Shown: in pieces, positions 1 to 6,002 of the stretch
Position numbering within the stretch: the stretch's first letter is position 1
Layout of the letters: each line of letters starts with the position of its first letter
DNA from: an uncultured Bacteroidota bacterium
Lineage (GTDB): Bacteria > Bacteroidota > Bacteroidia > Chitinophagales > S012-47
NCBI GenBank assembly: GCA_913062655.1
Contig: CAJXXO010000150.1
Location: forward strand, 1-6,569
Reading direction: 5' to 3'
DNA: 6,569 bases
Program-made: the position numbers and the translations under genes
The notes under the pieces: model-generated
Database searches by the model: none
What the model was told of the DNA's origin: nothing
What the model saw: the letters and a program-made list of their open reading frames with translations, nothing else

Positions 1-1153
1 TGATATCCATGTCGATCTTCTCGGCTATATCTTTCAATATCATGGGCTTCAGCTTGGTTTCATCTCCGGTGAGAAAGAAATCGTACTGGTAGTCCATAAT
101 CGCATGCATGGTGTTGTATAAGGTAACCTGTCGCTGCCGAATCGCATCGATAAACCACTTGGCCGAATCGATCTTCTGCTTGATAAAGAGTACCGCCTGC
201 TTCTGTTCCTTATCCTTTTTGTTGCTTTCCTTGTAGCCCTGCATCATATTCTTAAAGTGTGGGCTGATCCGCAAGTCGGGGGCGTTGCCTTTGGTCAACC
301 GCAGCTCCAGCTCGCCCTCCTTATTCTCAATAATAAAATCAGGAATCACAACCTGCTCTGTGCGGTCGGAAGCGCTGTAGGCTCCCCCGGGCTTTGGGTT
401 CAACTTCAGAATCTCGTCCAGTGCCCACTTCAACTCATCCTCCTCAATATCGAGGCTGCGCATGATCTTTTCGTAGTGTTTCTTCGAAAAGGCCTCAAAC
501 TGTTGTTCTACTATCTGAATCGCCAGGCGTATGGTCGGGTTGGAATCTTTCTTCCGCAATTGTATCAACAAGCATTCTTGTAAAGAGCGTGCCCCCACTC
601 CTGCCGGCTCGAATTCCTGAATGACGGCCAATAATTCTTCTACCTCTTTTTCATCCGTCATCACGTTTTGTGAGAACGCCAGGTCATCTACAATGGCCTC
701 CATTTCCCTACGTAAATACCCATCGTCACCTATGCTACCGATGATTTGCTCTGCTATGGTGAATTGGCGGTCGTCCAGCGGCACCATGCCCAGTTGTCGT
801 TGCAAGCTTTCGTGAAAGGTTTCAGCTACTTTTACCGGTATGGTCCGTTCCTCCTCCGGGTCCGGATAGTTGTTGTCGCGCAACTTGTAATCGGCTACAT
901 CATCATCGGTGAGGTACTCCGTCAGGTCTATCTCATCATCCCGGTCATCATCTGTGGCTTTTTCGTCCTCCAACCTATACTCATCATCCTCCAGGCTTTG
1001 TTGGGCATCTACTTCCAGAGCCGGATTGGCCTCCATTTCTTCTTTAATGCGCTGCTCCAGGTTCACCAACGGTATTTGCAGCAGCTTCATAAGCTGAATC
1101 TGCTGCGGTGACAGCTTTTGCTGTAGTTTTTGTGCCAGGCGTTGGTTGAGCAT
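1..1153 (-). CDS. rpoN: RNA polymerase sigma-54 factor (RpoN), C-terminus cut off by window edge
   Basis: Sigma-54 directs core RNA polymerase to -24/-12 promoters that need an AAA+ activator to open. The visible 384 residues start at an ATG (1151-1153) and run off the left edge without a stop. Region I is residues 1-44, with the glutamine-rich run QKLSPQQIQLMKLLQIP that contacts activator and core. Residues 45-104 form a very acidic linker (about 19 Asp/Glu in residues 45-84), matching the variable region II. The core-binding part follows, with FEPAGVGARSLQECL at 181-195 and LNPKPGG at 251-257. AKWFIDAIRQRQVTL at 331-345 and LKDIAEKI at 373-380 lead into the DNA-binding helix-turn-helix. Family members are usually about 480-500 residues, so roughly the last 100, including the RpoN box, lie outside the window. 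The gene is divergent from asnS and has its own promoter-like box at 1178-1185. Identification is based on motif order along the whole visible length and is secure. Confidence 0.97.
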   Translation of the reverse strand, partial: MLNQRLAQKLQQKLSPQQIQLMKLLQIPLVNLEQRIKEEMEANPALEVDAQQSLEDDEYRLEDEKATDDDRDDEIDLTEYLTDDDVADYKLRDNNYPDPEEERTIPVKVAETFHESLQRQLGMVPLDDRQFTIAEQIIGSIGDDGYLRREMEAIVDDLAFSQNVMTDEKEVEELLAVIQEFEPAGVGARSLQECLLIQLRKKDSNPTIRLAIQIVEQQFEAFSKKHYEKIMRSLDIEEDELKWALDEILKLNPKPGGAYSASDRTEQVVIPDFIIENKEGELELRLTKGNAPDLRISPHFKNMMQGYKESNKKDKEQKQAVLFIKQKIDSAKWFIDAIRQRQVTLYNTMHAIMDYQYDFFLTGDETKLKPMILKDIAEKIDMDI

Positions 1154-1177
1154 AAAACCGTTTCAAAGGTGGTCTAT

Positions 1178-1185
1178 CAAAGTTA
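1178..1185 (-). promoter_or_regulatory. Candidate -7 box (TAnnTTTG) for rpoN
   Basis: Read on the minus strand this is TAACTTTG, an exact match to the Bacteroidota housekeeping -7 consensus TAnnTTTG. Its end lies 24 nt upstream of the rpoN ATG, which would give a short leader. A -33 TTTG at the usual 19-21 nt spacing is not clear: TTTG copies on the minus strand sit at 1199-1202 (too close) and 1211-1214 (too far). The assignment rests on the exact -7 match and the position. Confidence 0.5.
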
Positions 1186-1274
1186 CCATATCCCTTAGCA
1201 AATACACTGCCAAAGTTCTCATTCCTTCAGGCATAACCCAACCCATTAGGCTCGTTTCTACCCGTTGAAACCAC

Positions 1275-1282
1275 TATTTTTG
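1275..1282 (+). promoter_or_regulatory. Candidate -7 box (TAnnTTTG) for asnS
   Basis: TATTTTTG is an exact match to the Bacteroidota -7 consensus TAnnTTTG, ending 21 nt before the asnS ATG at 1304. Only a weak -33 candidate (TTTC at 1255-1258, spacing 16) is visible. If the box is real, transcription starts close to 1290. That would leave the TTG at 1265 outside the message and support the ATG at 1304 as the asnS start. Confidence 0.5.
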
Positions 1283-1303
1283 CCCAACAAACGGCAACAT
1301 ACC

Positions 1304-2821
1304 ATGCAATACATACAGGATTTGGCGCAATATGAAGGACAGGAAGTTACCTTAAAGGGCTGGGCGGCCAACAGGCGCACGGGCAAAGGACTGGTGTTCC
1401 TGATTCTTCGGGACGGAACCGGCTTTTGCCAAACGGTACTCAGCCAGGAGGTGATACCTGATGACCGCTTCGACATGGCCTACAAATTGCCATTAGAGAG
1501 CGCCATAGAGGTTACCGGTAAGGTGGTAGCTGATGACCGGCAGATAGGGGGCTACGAGGTTCAGGCGACCAATATTGTATTGATCCACGAGGCAGAAGAG
1601 TATCCTATTGCCAAAAAGGAACACGGGGTCGATTTCCTGATGGACCACCGCCACCTTTGGTTGCGCAGTCGCAGGCAGTGGGCGATCATGCGGGTACGGA
1701 ACCGCCTGATCTACGCGATCCACAATTTTTTCCAGGAAGAAGGATTCGTACAGATGGATACACCCATCTTTACCGGTAATGCCGTTGAGGGTACCAGTAC
1801 GTTATTTGAAACGGATTTTTATGGTCAGCCGGCTTACCTGAGCCAGAGTGGGCAGTTGTATGGCGAAGCACTAGCTATGGCCCTCGGCAAGATCTACACT
1901 TTTGGGCCTACCTTCCGTGCGGAAAAGTCTAAAACGCGCAGACACCTCAGTGAATTCTGGATGATTGAGCCGGAAATGGCATTCTATGATCTGGAGCAAA
2001 ACATGGATCTGATAGAGCGTTTTATGCAGCACATTGTCAATGATGTGGTCACGCATTGTCACTTTGAATTAGAACAACTGGAGCGTGATACCACAGTGCT
2101 CAAGAAGATCAATCAACCGTTTCCAAGGCTTACCTATGACAAAGCGGTCGCCTTGCTAAAGGGAGAAGAAGATTGGGAGGGGCGCAATGCCATTGCCCTG
2201 CTGGAAGAGGACTTGAAACAGGTGCAAAACGACTTGGCGGAAAAAAGGGCTAAGATCGAAGAATATGAAGGATTGCTGGCGAAGGGTGGCTTGAAGAAGG
2301 GTAAGATGAACTACTACCGCGCTACTGCCGATAAGCTGAAGCAGGAGGTGAAAGAGCTGGAAGAAAGAGCATCCAATATTCCGCAATGGATCGAATCAGC
2401 CAAAAACTTCAAGCATGGCAACGATTTAGGGGGGTCAGACGAAACCGTTCTCACCCGTTTGTTTGATTGTCCTGTGATGGTATACAACTGGCCAAAGGAT
2501 ATCAAAGCCTTCTACATGAAGCGATGTGAAGACGATGATAAGTATGTAAAAGGCGTGGATGTATTGGCACCGGAGGGCTTTGGTGAAATCATTGGCGGTG
2601 CCGAGCGAGAAAACAATAAAGCACTACTGATCGAAAGGATCCAACACGAGGGGCTACCGATGGAGGTTTTTGAGTGGTATCTCGACTTGAGGCGCTTTGG
2701 TTCCGTACCGCATGCTGGCTTTGGACTCGGGCTTGAGCGAATGGTAGCTTGGCTGTGCAACCTGCACCATGTGCGGGAGACGATCCCTTTCCCTCGCTTC
2801 TATGGCCGCCTAAATCCTTAA
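1304..2821 (+). CDS. asnS: Asparaginyl-tRNA synthetase (AsnRS) with a helical insert
   Basis: A class IIb aminoacyl-tRNA synthetase that charges tRNA-Asn with asparagine using ATP, in the cytoplasm; 505 residues from the ATG at 1304. The N-terminal OB-fold anticodon-binding domain covers about residues 1-110 (GQEVTLKGWAANRR, LRDGTGF). The catalytic domain shows motif 1 around 130-155, GTSTLFET near 163-170, motif 2 FRAEKSKTRRHLSEFWMIEPE at 204-224, DVLAPEGFGEIIGG before the C-terminus, and motif 3 GFGLGLERMVAW at 472-483. The AEKSKTRRHLSEFW form and the ending IPFPRFYGRLNP fit the short Bacillus/Thermus-like AsnRS type, recalled as about 430 residues. The extra length matches a charged, heptad-like helical segment at about 288-366, inserted between LTYDKAVALL and the GNDLGGSDET segment. 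An in-frame TTG at 1265 would add 13 residues but overlaps the promoter box, so the ATG is preferred. The gene is convergent with the next gene, 4 bp apart. Confidence 0.96.
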   Translation: MQYIQDLAQYEGQEVTLKGWAANRRTGKGLVFLILRDGTGFCQTVLSQEVIPDDRFDMAYKLPLESAIEVTGKVVADDRQIGGYEVQATNIVLIHEAEEYPIAKKEHGVDFLMDHRHLWLRSRRQWAIMRVRNRLIYAIHNFFQEEGFVQMDTPIFTGNAVEGTSTLFETDFYGQPAYLSQSGQLYGEALAMALGKIYTFGPTFRAEKSKTRRHLSEFWMIEPEMAFYDLEQNMDLIERFMQHIVNDVVTHCHFELEQLERDTTVLKKINQPFPRLTYDKAVALLKGEEDWEGRNAIALLEEDLKQVQNDLAEKRAKIEEYEGLLAKGGLKKGKMNYYRATADKLKQEVKELEERASNIPQWIESAKNFKHGNDLGGSDETVLTRLFDCPVMVYNWPKDIKAFYMKRCEDDDKYVKGVDVLAPEGFGEIIGGAERENNKALLIERIQHEGLPMEVFEWYLDLRRFGSVPHAGFGLGLERMVAWLCNLHHVRETIPFPRFYGRLNP

Positions 2822-2831
2822 TCACCTAAGG
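2816..2831. repeat. Short inverted repeat across the convergent asnS/lipoprotein stops
   Basis: CCTTA (2816-2820) and TAAGG (2827-2831) are perfect inverted repeats around a 6-nt loop. They cover both the asnS TAA (2819-2821) and the minus-strand TAG (2826-2828). The stem is only 5 bp, AT-containing and without a strong T-tract, so it is at best a weak bidirectional terminator and may be chance. Confidence 0.25.
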
Positions 2832-3284
2832 CAATACAACTTGTAATGATAAGGGGTGGGTGTCAATGGTATCTATCCGGGTGATCTGTTGATCGGTCCA
2901 CCCATAACAAACCACTGCACCGCGAGCCAAGCCACTTCTATCGAGCCAGCCCTGCTCATCTCTAATGATGCGCGGATGTACGGGCCACTGACTATCCGGG
3001 CGGGAGACAAACAAGCGAAGGTGCTCATTTTCCAGTAGGGCGGATAGGTTGTTTTGAACCAGCTTTCGACAGCCTTTACAACCATACGAAGGTACCATCA
3101 GATACGTGCCTTGGCTATCCAGAGAATAGGGTAATTGTGCAAAGTAGTTTTCAAGCCGCTCCTCCAGGTTTTCTGTGGTATTCTTAGCAGCCTGCGATTG
3201 GCATGCCACCAGGCTAAGCAAGAAGAATAAACGCCAGCCATTACTTTTCAGCCAGCGAAAAAAGTGTAAAGCGATTGTCTCCAT
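2826..3284 (-). CDS. Small predicted lipoprotein with a CxxC motif, last gene of the envelope cluster
   Basis: Function not recognised. From the ATG at 3282-3284 the product is 152 residues. It begins with a signal peptide: a basic/aromatic n-region, the hydrophobic stretch LFFLLSLVA at 19-27, and lipobox LVAC with Cys28 as the likely lipidated residue, so it should sit in the envelope. A helical, acidic stretch (NLEERLENYFAQL) follows. Then comes TYLMV, predicted strand, leading into YGCKGCRKLVQNN, with CKGC at 69-72 at the head of a helix. Strand-CxxC-helix is the start of a thioredoxin-like fold, so a redox or metal role is possible but is inference. The first 14 codons overlap the 3' end of the upstream propeller gene in another frame (44 bp with its stop), which suggests translational coupling. 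The reading frame is open further upstream to 3368, but that extension would bury the signal peptide and is rejected. Confidence 0.75.
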   Translation of the reverse strand: METIALHFFRWLKSNGWRLFFLLSLVACQSQAAKNTTENLEERLENYFAQLPYSLDSQGTYLMVPSYGCKGCRKLVQNNLSALLENEHLRLFVSRPDSQWPVHPRIIRDEQGWLDRSGLARGAVVCYGWTDQQITRIDTIDTHPLSLQVVLP

Positions 3285-4341
3285 CGGCAGGTTGTGTGGT
3301 TGATCGGTGTTGAATCCAAAGTCCTTCAGCAGTAGGATAAATACTACGTGGCAGATATTGGGCCGCATCTGGAAGTTCTGCTTCCCCTAGCGCTTCGAGC
3401 GTAGCCGCATCAAGTATTTGTAGCGACCAGGGTTTGTCTTCCACTATGTTTTCCATTCCATCTTCGCGCGTCAGCGGCAGGGCATGCAATACTATTCGAT
3501 ACAAATAGTCGCGATACGGATCGTACACCAGCCCGCCATACAGGCTATTCTGCACCCCAAAGGCAGAAGCGGCCCCTACATCGGCCATCATGGACATTTT
3601 CATGGGGGCAAAATGGGTAAATGCATTGGCAGGAACATGGGCCTGCCACTTCGCTTGCTGCGTAGCCGCATACGCATACACATTCGGATCCGAGTAAAAG
3701 GTGTAAAACAGAGTATCGCCCCTTGGCCTCGACAATTTGGGCATCAAATCCAGTGCGAAGTGGTCCGGGTCTTTGATATAACTCGGCCACGCTCCAACAG
3801 CCGCATGATCTTGCGGTGCAGGACCCCCTACCCTCAGAAACAATGGTGCCTGATAGAGACCTCCGGTCGGGCTGTTAAAGTCCCACTCCATCGATCGAAT
3901 GGAGATGAAGTAACTCCCCTCCAGGTAGTTGATAGGTGTGGGTACAAATGCGTTGAAGGTAATAGCACCATACTCGTTCCATTGATAGGGCAGTTGCCAT
4001 ACCGATACAGTATCGCCCCATGGCGTCAGCTTGATCAGGCGATGATAGTCCAGGTCCAGCAGTAACAAGGTATCCACATGGCTAAAGCTACCCTGAAACT
4101 TGTGCGGGGCTTGTTGTACACGAGACAACGAAAACCTGCTTGTTACGCTATCCGCTGAAACGTCATAGACAACAAATTGCCCTTTCTGGTCATGGTACAC
4201 GCCCCAAAATGGTTGGTCCGCCTCAAACAAGGGATATATGAAGCCGTCTGACACTTCGGCCGGCACGGTGCGTGCCTTCTCTGCCACAAGGGTATGCGAA
4301 AAAGGGTCAGTTGACTGGCATCCGACCAACCAACTGACCAA
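3241..4341 (-). CDS. DUF4221-like beta-propeller exported protein (probable lipoprotein), start uncertain
   Basis: The frame from the first usual start codon (TTG, 4339-4341) gives 366 residues. The body is rich in short beta-strand patterns with aromatic and Asp/Gly turns (FVVYDVSADSV, TLLLLDLDYHRLIKLTPWGD), as in six-bladed propellers. YDPYRDYLYRIV at 273-284, followed by a strand such as WSLQILDAATLEALGE, resembles the DUF4221 family of Bacteroidota lipoproteins. The molecular function of that family is not established. Seven residues after the TTG is LVGC, a good lipobox, but that is too short for a signal peptide. The in-frame codons just upstream encode a suitable one (ALHSIARCTLVIALVSWLVGC), yet contain no ATG, GTG or other TTG before the in-frame TGA at 4438-4440. 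An ATA at 4384-4386, overlapping the upstream stop as ATAA, is the best-placed alternative start. It is the middle gene of the cluster and overlaps its downstream neighbour by 44 bp. Family assignment is from memory of motifs. Confidence 0.75.
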   Translation of the reverse strand: MVSWLVGCQSTDPFSHTLVAEKARTVPAEVSDGFIYPLFEADQPFWGVYHDQKGQFVVYDVSADSVTSRFSLSRVQQAPHKFQGSFSHVDTLLLLDLDYHRLIKLTPWGDTVSVWQLPYQWNEYGAITFNAFVPTPINYLEGSYFISIRSMEWDFNSPTGGLYQAPLFLRVGGPAPQDHAAVGAWPSYIKDPDHFALDLMPKLSRPRGDTLFYTFYSDPNVYAYAATQQAKWQAHVPANAFTHFAPMKMSMMADVGAASAFGVQNSLYGGLVYDPYRDYLYRIVLHALPLTREDGMENIVEDKPWSLQILDAATLEALGEAELPDAAQYLPRSIYPTAEGLWIQHRSTTQPADGDNRFTLFSLAEK

Positions 4342-4382
4342 CGCGATGACAAGCGTGCATCGTGCTATGCTGTGTAAAGCAG

Positions 4383-4919
4383 TTATGGTTGATCGATTTG
4401 TGTCAACAATACAAACGGAATGGTATCCAGGGTAGGATCATCAATGGCAAATACCTGTACCGGATCGCCATTGTTAGAGAGGGAATCTCCATCAATACGC
4501 TGTAACGTGTAAGTGCCGTCAATTAAACCTTGCCGCCAATGTGCAAAGGCACTATCCTCCAGGGCTGGAAACAGCTCATCCCAGTCACCGGTATCGAAAT
4601 AGTCGGGTATGGTTTGGGTTTGCAAGGCATTGTGCAGCGAGATTAAGGCACTGTTTTCATCAGCGTTGACCACATTTCGCGGAATGCAGTTGCAGTATCT
4701 TTTTACCGGCACACAGCGTACCCCCCAAATGGAGCGCACCATCCGGTGGTAAAAATAGCAGGGCTGCACACGGGAGTAATTATCGTCTCCCTGTGTCTTT
4801 TGTGCCAATTGCACGTCTTGTACAACAGGTTCGGTGGCTAAGGATTGGTCGCAACGACTAAACAGCAGCAAGATACCTAGTATCGCTGCTGGCAACAGCA
4901 AGTAAGAATATTTTTTCAT
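4383..4919 (-). CDS. Secreted cysteine-containing protein of unknown function, first gene of the envelope cluster
   Basis: Not recognised. The product has 178 residues, starting at the ATG at 4917-4919. The N-terminus is a clear export signal: MKK, then hydrophobic residues 6-21, then C23. The position before C23 is Arg, which breaks the lipobox rule (Gly, Ala or Ser expected), so cleavage by signal peptidase I after SLA (about residue 28) is as likely as lipidation. The mature part has four cysteines packed at 54, 69, 76 and 78 (PCYF, VRCV, YCNC). They lie in a basic/aromatic stretch that could hold two disulfides or a metal. The C-terminal half is acidic, with many Asp residues (DTGDWDELFPALEDSAF, DDPTLDTIPF). 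The gene is followed with no gap by the propeller gene and is the promoter-proximal member of the cluster. Upstream is the 123-bp divergent spacer before the oxygenase gene. Confidence 0.8.
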   Translation of the reverse strand: MKKYSYLLLPAAILGILLLFSRCDQSLATEPVVQDVQLAQKTQGDDNYSRVQPCYFYHRMVRSIWGVRCVPVKRYCNCIPRNVVNADENSALISLHNALQTQTIPDYFDTGDWDELFPALEDSAFAHWRQGLIDGTYTLQRIDGDSLSNNGDPVQVFAIDDPTLDTIPFVLLTQIDQP

Positions 4920-5042
4920 GTTGGGGTATTTTTAACTTGTAATATACACAAACTCTTCGTTGGTGTCAAGGGGTACTGTCCTGCCTGTTTTTCTGAGAAT
5001 GCCAGAAATACCCGAACTTTAAGCGGTTCGTAAAATTGAAAT
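4920..5042. promoter_or_regulatory. Divergent intergenic spacer, presumed promoters for the envelope cluster and the oxygenase
   Basis: This 123-bp, AT-rich gap separates two genes read outward, so it should hold both promoters. No exact TAnnTTTG box is visible on either strand. The nearest are TAAAATTG at 5031-5038 (plus strand, one mismatch, but only 4 nt before the ATG) and TATTTCTG on the minus strand at 5003-5010 (one mismatch, about 84 nt from the cluster's first ATG). Neither has a convincing -33 partner. No small gene or RNA structure was seen. Confidence 0.35.
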
Positions 5043-6002
5043 ATGGCCCATATTACCATCCCAGCAGTAGATTTAGACCAATTTGTAAACGGCAATGCCG
5101 ATCAACGGTCCGCTTTTGTAAAAACACTGGGCGAAGCATACGAGCAAGTAGGCTTCGTAGCCGTGAAAAATCATGGTATCGATGCGGGACTTGTAGATAG
5201 GTTTTACCAGTTGGTAGAGTCCTTTTTTGCGCTACCGGACAAATCGAAAAAGCAATACGAGAAAGCTGAGCTGAACGGCCAGCGGGGCTACACTTCTTTT
5301 GGCCGCGAACATGCCAAAGGCAGCGAAGCCCCCGACTTGAAAGAGTTTTGGCAATTTGGCCAAACCGTTACAGACGATGATCCGGTAAAGGCAGAATATC
5401 CCAGCAATCTGGAAGTAACCGAGCTACCCGATTTCAACGCAACCGGTGTTGCTTTATACGAGGCGTTCGAAAAGAGTGGCACACAACTCTTGCGTGCTAT
5501 TGCTTTGTATTTAGGGTTGGATGAGGATTACTTTGATAAGTGGGTGCACAACGGTAATTCTATTCTGCGCGCTATCCACTATCCGCCCATCACTGCCGAG
5601 CCCAAATCCAGTATCCGGGCGGAACAGCATGAAGACATCAACCTGATAACTCTATTGGTAGGGGCGTCCGCAGAGGGATTAGAATTGCTAAACAAGGCGG
5701 ATGAATGGGTGCCCGTCATGGCTCCGGAAGGCTACATCATAGTGAACGTAGGTGATATGCTTCAGCGCCTCACCAACAACAAATTGCGCAGTACTACCCA
5801 CCGGGTGGTCAATCCACCCCGGGAAAAGTGGAATACCCACCGCTACAGCATTCCCTTTTTCTTACATCCAAAGTCACAAATGCCGCTCCATTGCCTGGCA
5901 TCGTGTATTGATGAGGAGCATCCTAAGCAATATGATGATATGACCGCAGGTGAGTATCTGGATCAAAGGTTGATCGAAATAGGGTTGAAAAAAGCAGATT
6001 AG
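5043..6002 (+). CDS. Isopenicillin N synthase-like 2-oxoglutarate/Fe(II)-dependent oxygenase
   Basis: A complete 319-residue soluble protein of the isopenicillin-N-synthase-like non-heme iron oxygenase superfamily. The N-terminal DIOX_N region (about 1-120) has the typical IPAVDL opening, GFVAVKNHGID and FFALPDKSKKQY. The C-terminal jelly-roll carries the iron facial triad: H196 and D198 in AEQHEDINLITLL, and H253 in STTHRVVNP. R267 and S269 of RYSIPFF form the RxS motif that binds the 2-oxoglutarate C5 carboxylate. With all of these present the enzyme should be active. Its substrate cannot be read from the sequence: family members include hydroxylases, desaturases and ring-forming enzymes, and no biosynthetic genes adjoin it here. 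The length is normal for the family. The ATG at 5043 is supported by the conserved opening. The gene is divergent from the envelope cluster, and its TAG stop overlaps the stop of the convergent TlpA-like gene. Confidence 0.93.
   Translation: MAHITIPAVDLDQFVNGNADQRSAFVKTLGEAYEQVGFVAVKNHGIDAGLVDRFYQLVESFFALPDKSKKQYEKAELNGQRGYTSFGREHAKGSEAPDLKEFWQFGQTVTDDDPVKAEYPSNLEVTELPDFNATGVALYEAFEKSGTQLLRAIALYLGLDEDYFDKWVHNGNSILRAIHYPPITAEPKSSIRAEQHEDINLITLLVGASAEGLELLNKADEWVPVMAPEGYIIVNVGDMLQRLTNNKLRSTTHRVVNPPREKWNTHRYSIPFFLHPKSQMPLHCLASCIDEEHPKQYDDMTAGEYLDQRLIEIGLKKAD

Noticed and set aside
257..1111. Plus-strand open frames across the rpoN region
   Set aside because: They are antisense to a clear sigma-54 coding sequence with conserved motifs throughout, and their products show no recognisable domains.
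1265..1303. TTG start adding 13 residues to AsnRS
   Set aside because: The extension overlaps the TAnnTTTG box, has no resemblance to AsnRS N-termini, and an ATG follows at 1304 where the family's sequence begins.
3285..3368. Longer N-terminus for the CxxC lipoprotein
   Set aside because: It would put 28 residues ahead of a good signal peptide and lies entirely inside the upstream propeller gene; the ATG at 3282-3284 fits the signal peptide.
3484..4065. 193-codon plus-strand open frame antisense to the propeller gene
   Set aside because: Its product looks like a shadow translation, with no coherent domain or hydrophobic pattern, while the opposite strand encodes a long plausible protein.
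5031..5038. TAAAATTG as the -7 promoter box of the oxygenase gene
   Set aside because: It has one mismatch and no -33 partner, and lies so close to the ATG that the transcript would have essentially no leader.
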